A model generated the notes under the pieces. That model was not told the origin of the DNA. It saw only the letters and a program-made list of their open reading frames with translations, and searched no databases. A stretch of DNA of 21,272 nucleotides, from positions 1 through 21,272 of the forward strand of contig CAXRDP010000060.1 in NCBI GenBank assembly GCA_964229545.1, given 5' to 3'. This document shows positions 21,070 through 21,272 of the stretch, piece after piece. Made by a program: the position numbers and the translations under genes. Each line of letters begins with the position of its first letter. Within the stretch, counting starts at the first letter, position 1. This DNA comes from UBA724 sp964229545 (GTDB lineage Bacteria; Bacteroidota; Bacteroidia; Flavobacteriales; Flavobacteriaceae).

Positions 21070-21272
21070 ATGAAGCATCTTCAAAAAGGCAGCAAGCGTC
21101 TTATACGCGCTTGGGTTTCCTATGATTGGGCCAATTCCGTTTATTTTTTAGTCATTACTTCCACTGTTTTTCCCATCTACTATGGTGCTCTGTTTGGTGA
21201 TGATTTATACATTGATTTTCTTGGGCAATCTATGAAAAACACGGCCTTGATTAGCTATACCACCGCGGCGGC
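21070..21272 (+). CDS. MFS transporter, UMF1/Atg22-like (partial, 3' end cut by window edge)
   Basis: From the ATG at 21070 the frame is open to the window edge (67 codons). The start MKHLQKGSKRLIRAWVSYDW followed by ANSVYFLVITSTVFPIYY is the characteristic opening of UMF1-family major facilitator proteins (conserved YDWANS, then the first membrane helix with VITSTxFPIYY). These are related to yeast vacuolar amino-acid effluxer Atg22. The transported substrate is not known from sequence. The residues after helix 1 (GDDLYIDFLGQS) form the expected loop before helix 2, and the frame ends in SYTTAA. The rest, about 350 residues, lies outside the window. Confidence 0.88.
   Translation, partial: MKHLQKGSKRLIRAWVSYDWANSVYFLVITSTVFPIYYGALFGDDLYIDFLGQSMKNTALISYTTAA

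Overview
The window looks like ordinary core chromosome of a Bacteroidota member, most likely of the order Flavobacteriales. The signs are: -7 promoter elements of the TAnnTTTG type just upstream of many genes, no Shine-Dalgarno sequence ahead of the starts I inspected, a Bacteroidota-type RNA polymerase omega subunit, a DUF4835/PorD-type secretion protein, an RprXY-like two-component pair, and gene neighbourhoods I recall from flavobacteria (ribD next to prmC; DUF6913-dapA-bamD-rpoZ-coaBC-porD-recN-fabI; xerD next to aroQ). I see no phage, insertion sequence, CRISPR array, tRNA, rRNA or defence island. Coding density is very high and the longest non-coding stretch is about 100 bases.

Layout. 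1-911 (minus): ribD, cut by the left edge. 955-4283 (plus): an operon of a GNAT acetyltransferase, prmC and ligA, joined without gaps. 4377-9019 (plus): DUF6913 protein, dapA, bamD, rpoZ, coaBC and porD, closely packed with overlaps and internal promoter-like boxes. 9069-13126 (plus): recN, fabI, a YbbR-like membrane protein and coaE. 13230-15517 (plus): a sensor kinase and OmpR-type regulator. 15514-16401 (minus): xerD, diverging from aroQ (16462-16881, plus). 16878-17735 (minus): a short-chain dehydrogenase. 17812-19203 (minus): lpdA with a clear intrinsic terminator. 19263-20984 (minus): an operon of an alpha/beta hydrolase, a lipoprotein MsrB and a cytoplasmic MsrB. 21070-21272 (plus): the start of a UMF1-type MFS transporter, cut by the right edge.

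The genes cover housekeeping: riboflavin, lysine/cell wall (dapA), shikimate (aroQ), coenzyme A (coaBC, coaE), fatty acid synthesis (fabI), lipoamide oxidation (lpdA), DNA repair and replication (ligA, recN), chromosome dimer resolution (xerD), translation termination (prmC), transcription (rpoZ), outer membrane assembly and type IX secretion (bamD, porD) and methionine repair (msrB x2).

I did not find a convincing new biological system. The most interesting signals are architectural. At least nine genes have a TAnnTTTG box within about 30 bases of the start codon, and in bamD and xerD the spacing is only 4 and 3 bases, which predicts leaderless mRNAs. Two neighbouring convergent gene pairs each end on one shared palindromic TTAA that supplies both stop codons. 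Several naive longest-ORF starts (xerD, lpdA, the dehydrogenase, the hydrolase, bamD, dapA, the cytoplasmic msrB) run through promoters, a terminator or the upstream gene and are corrected here.
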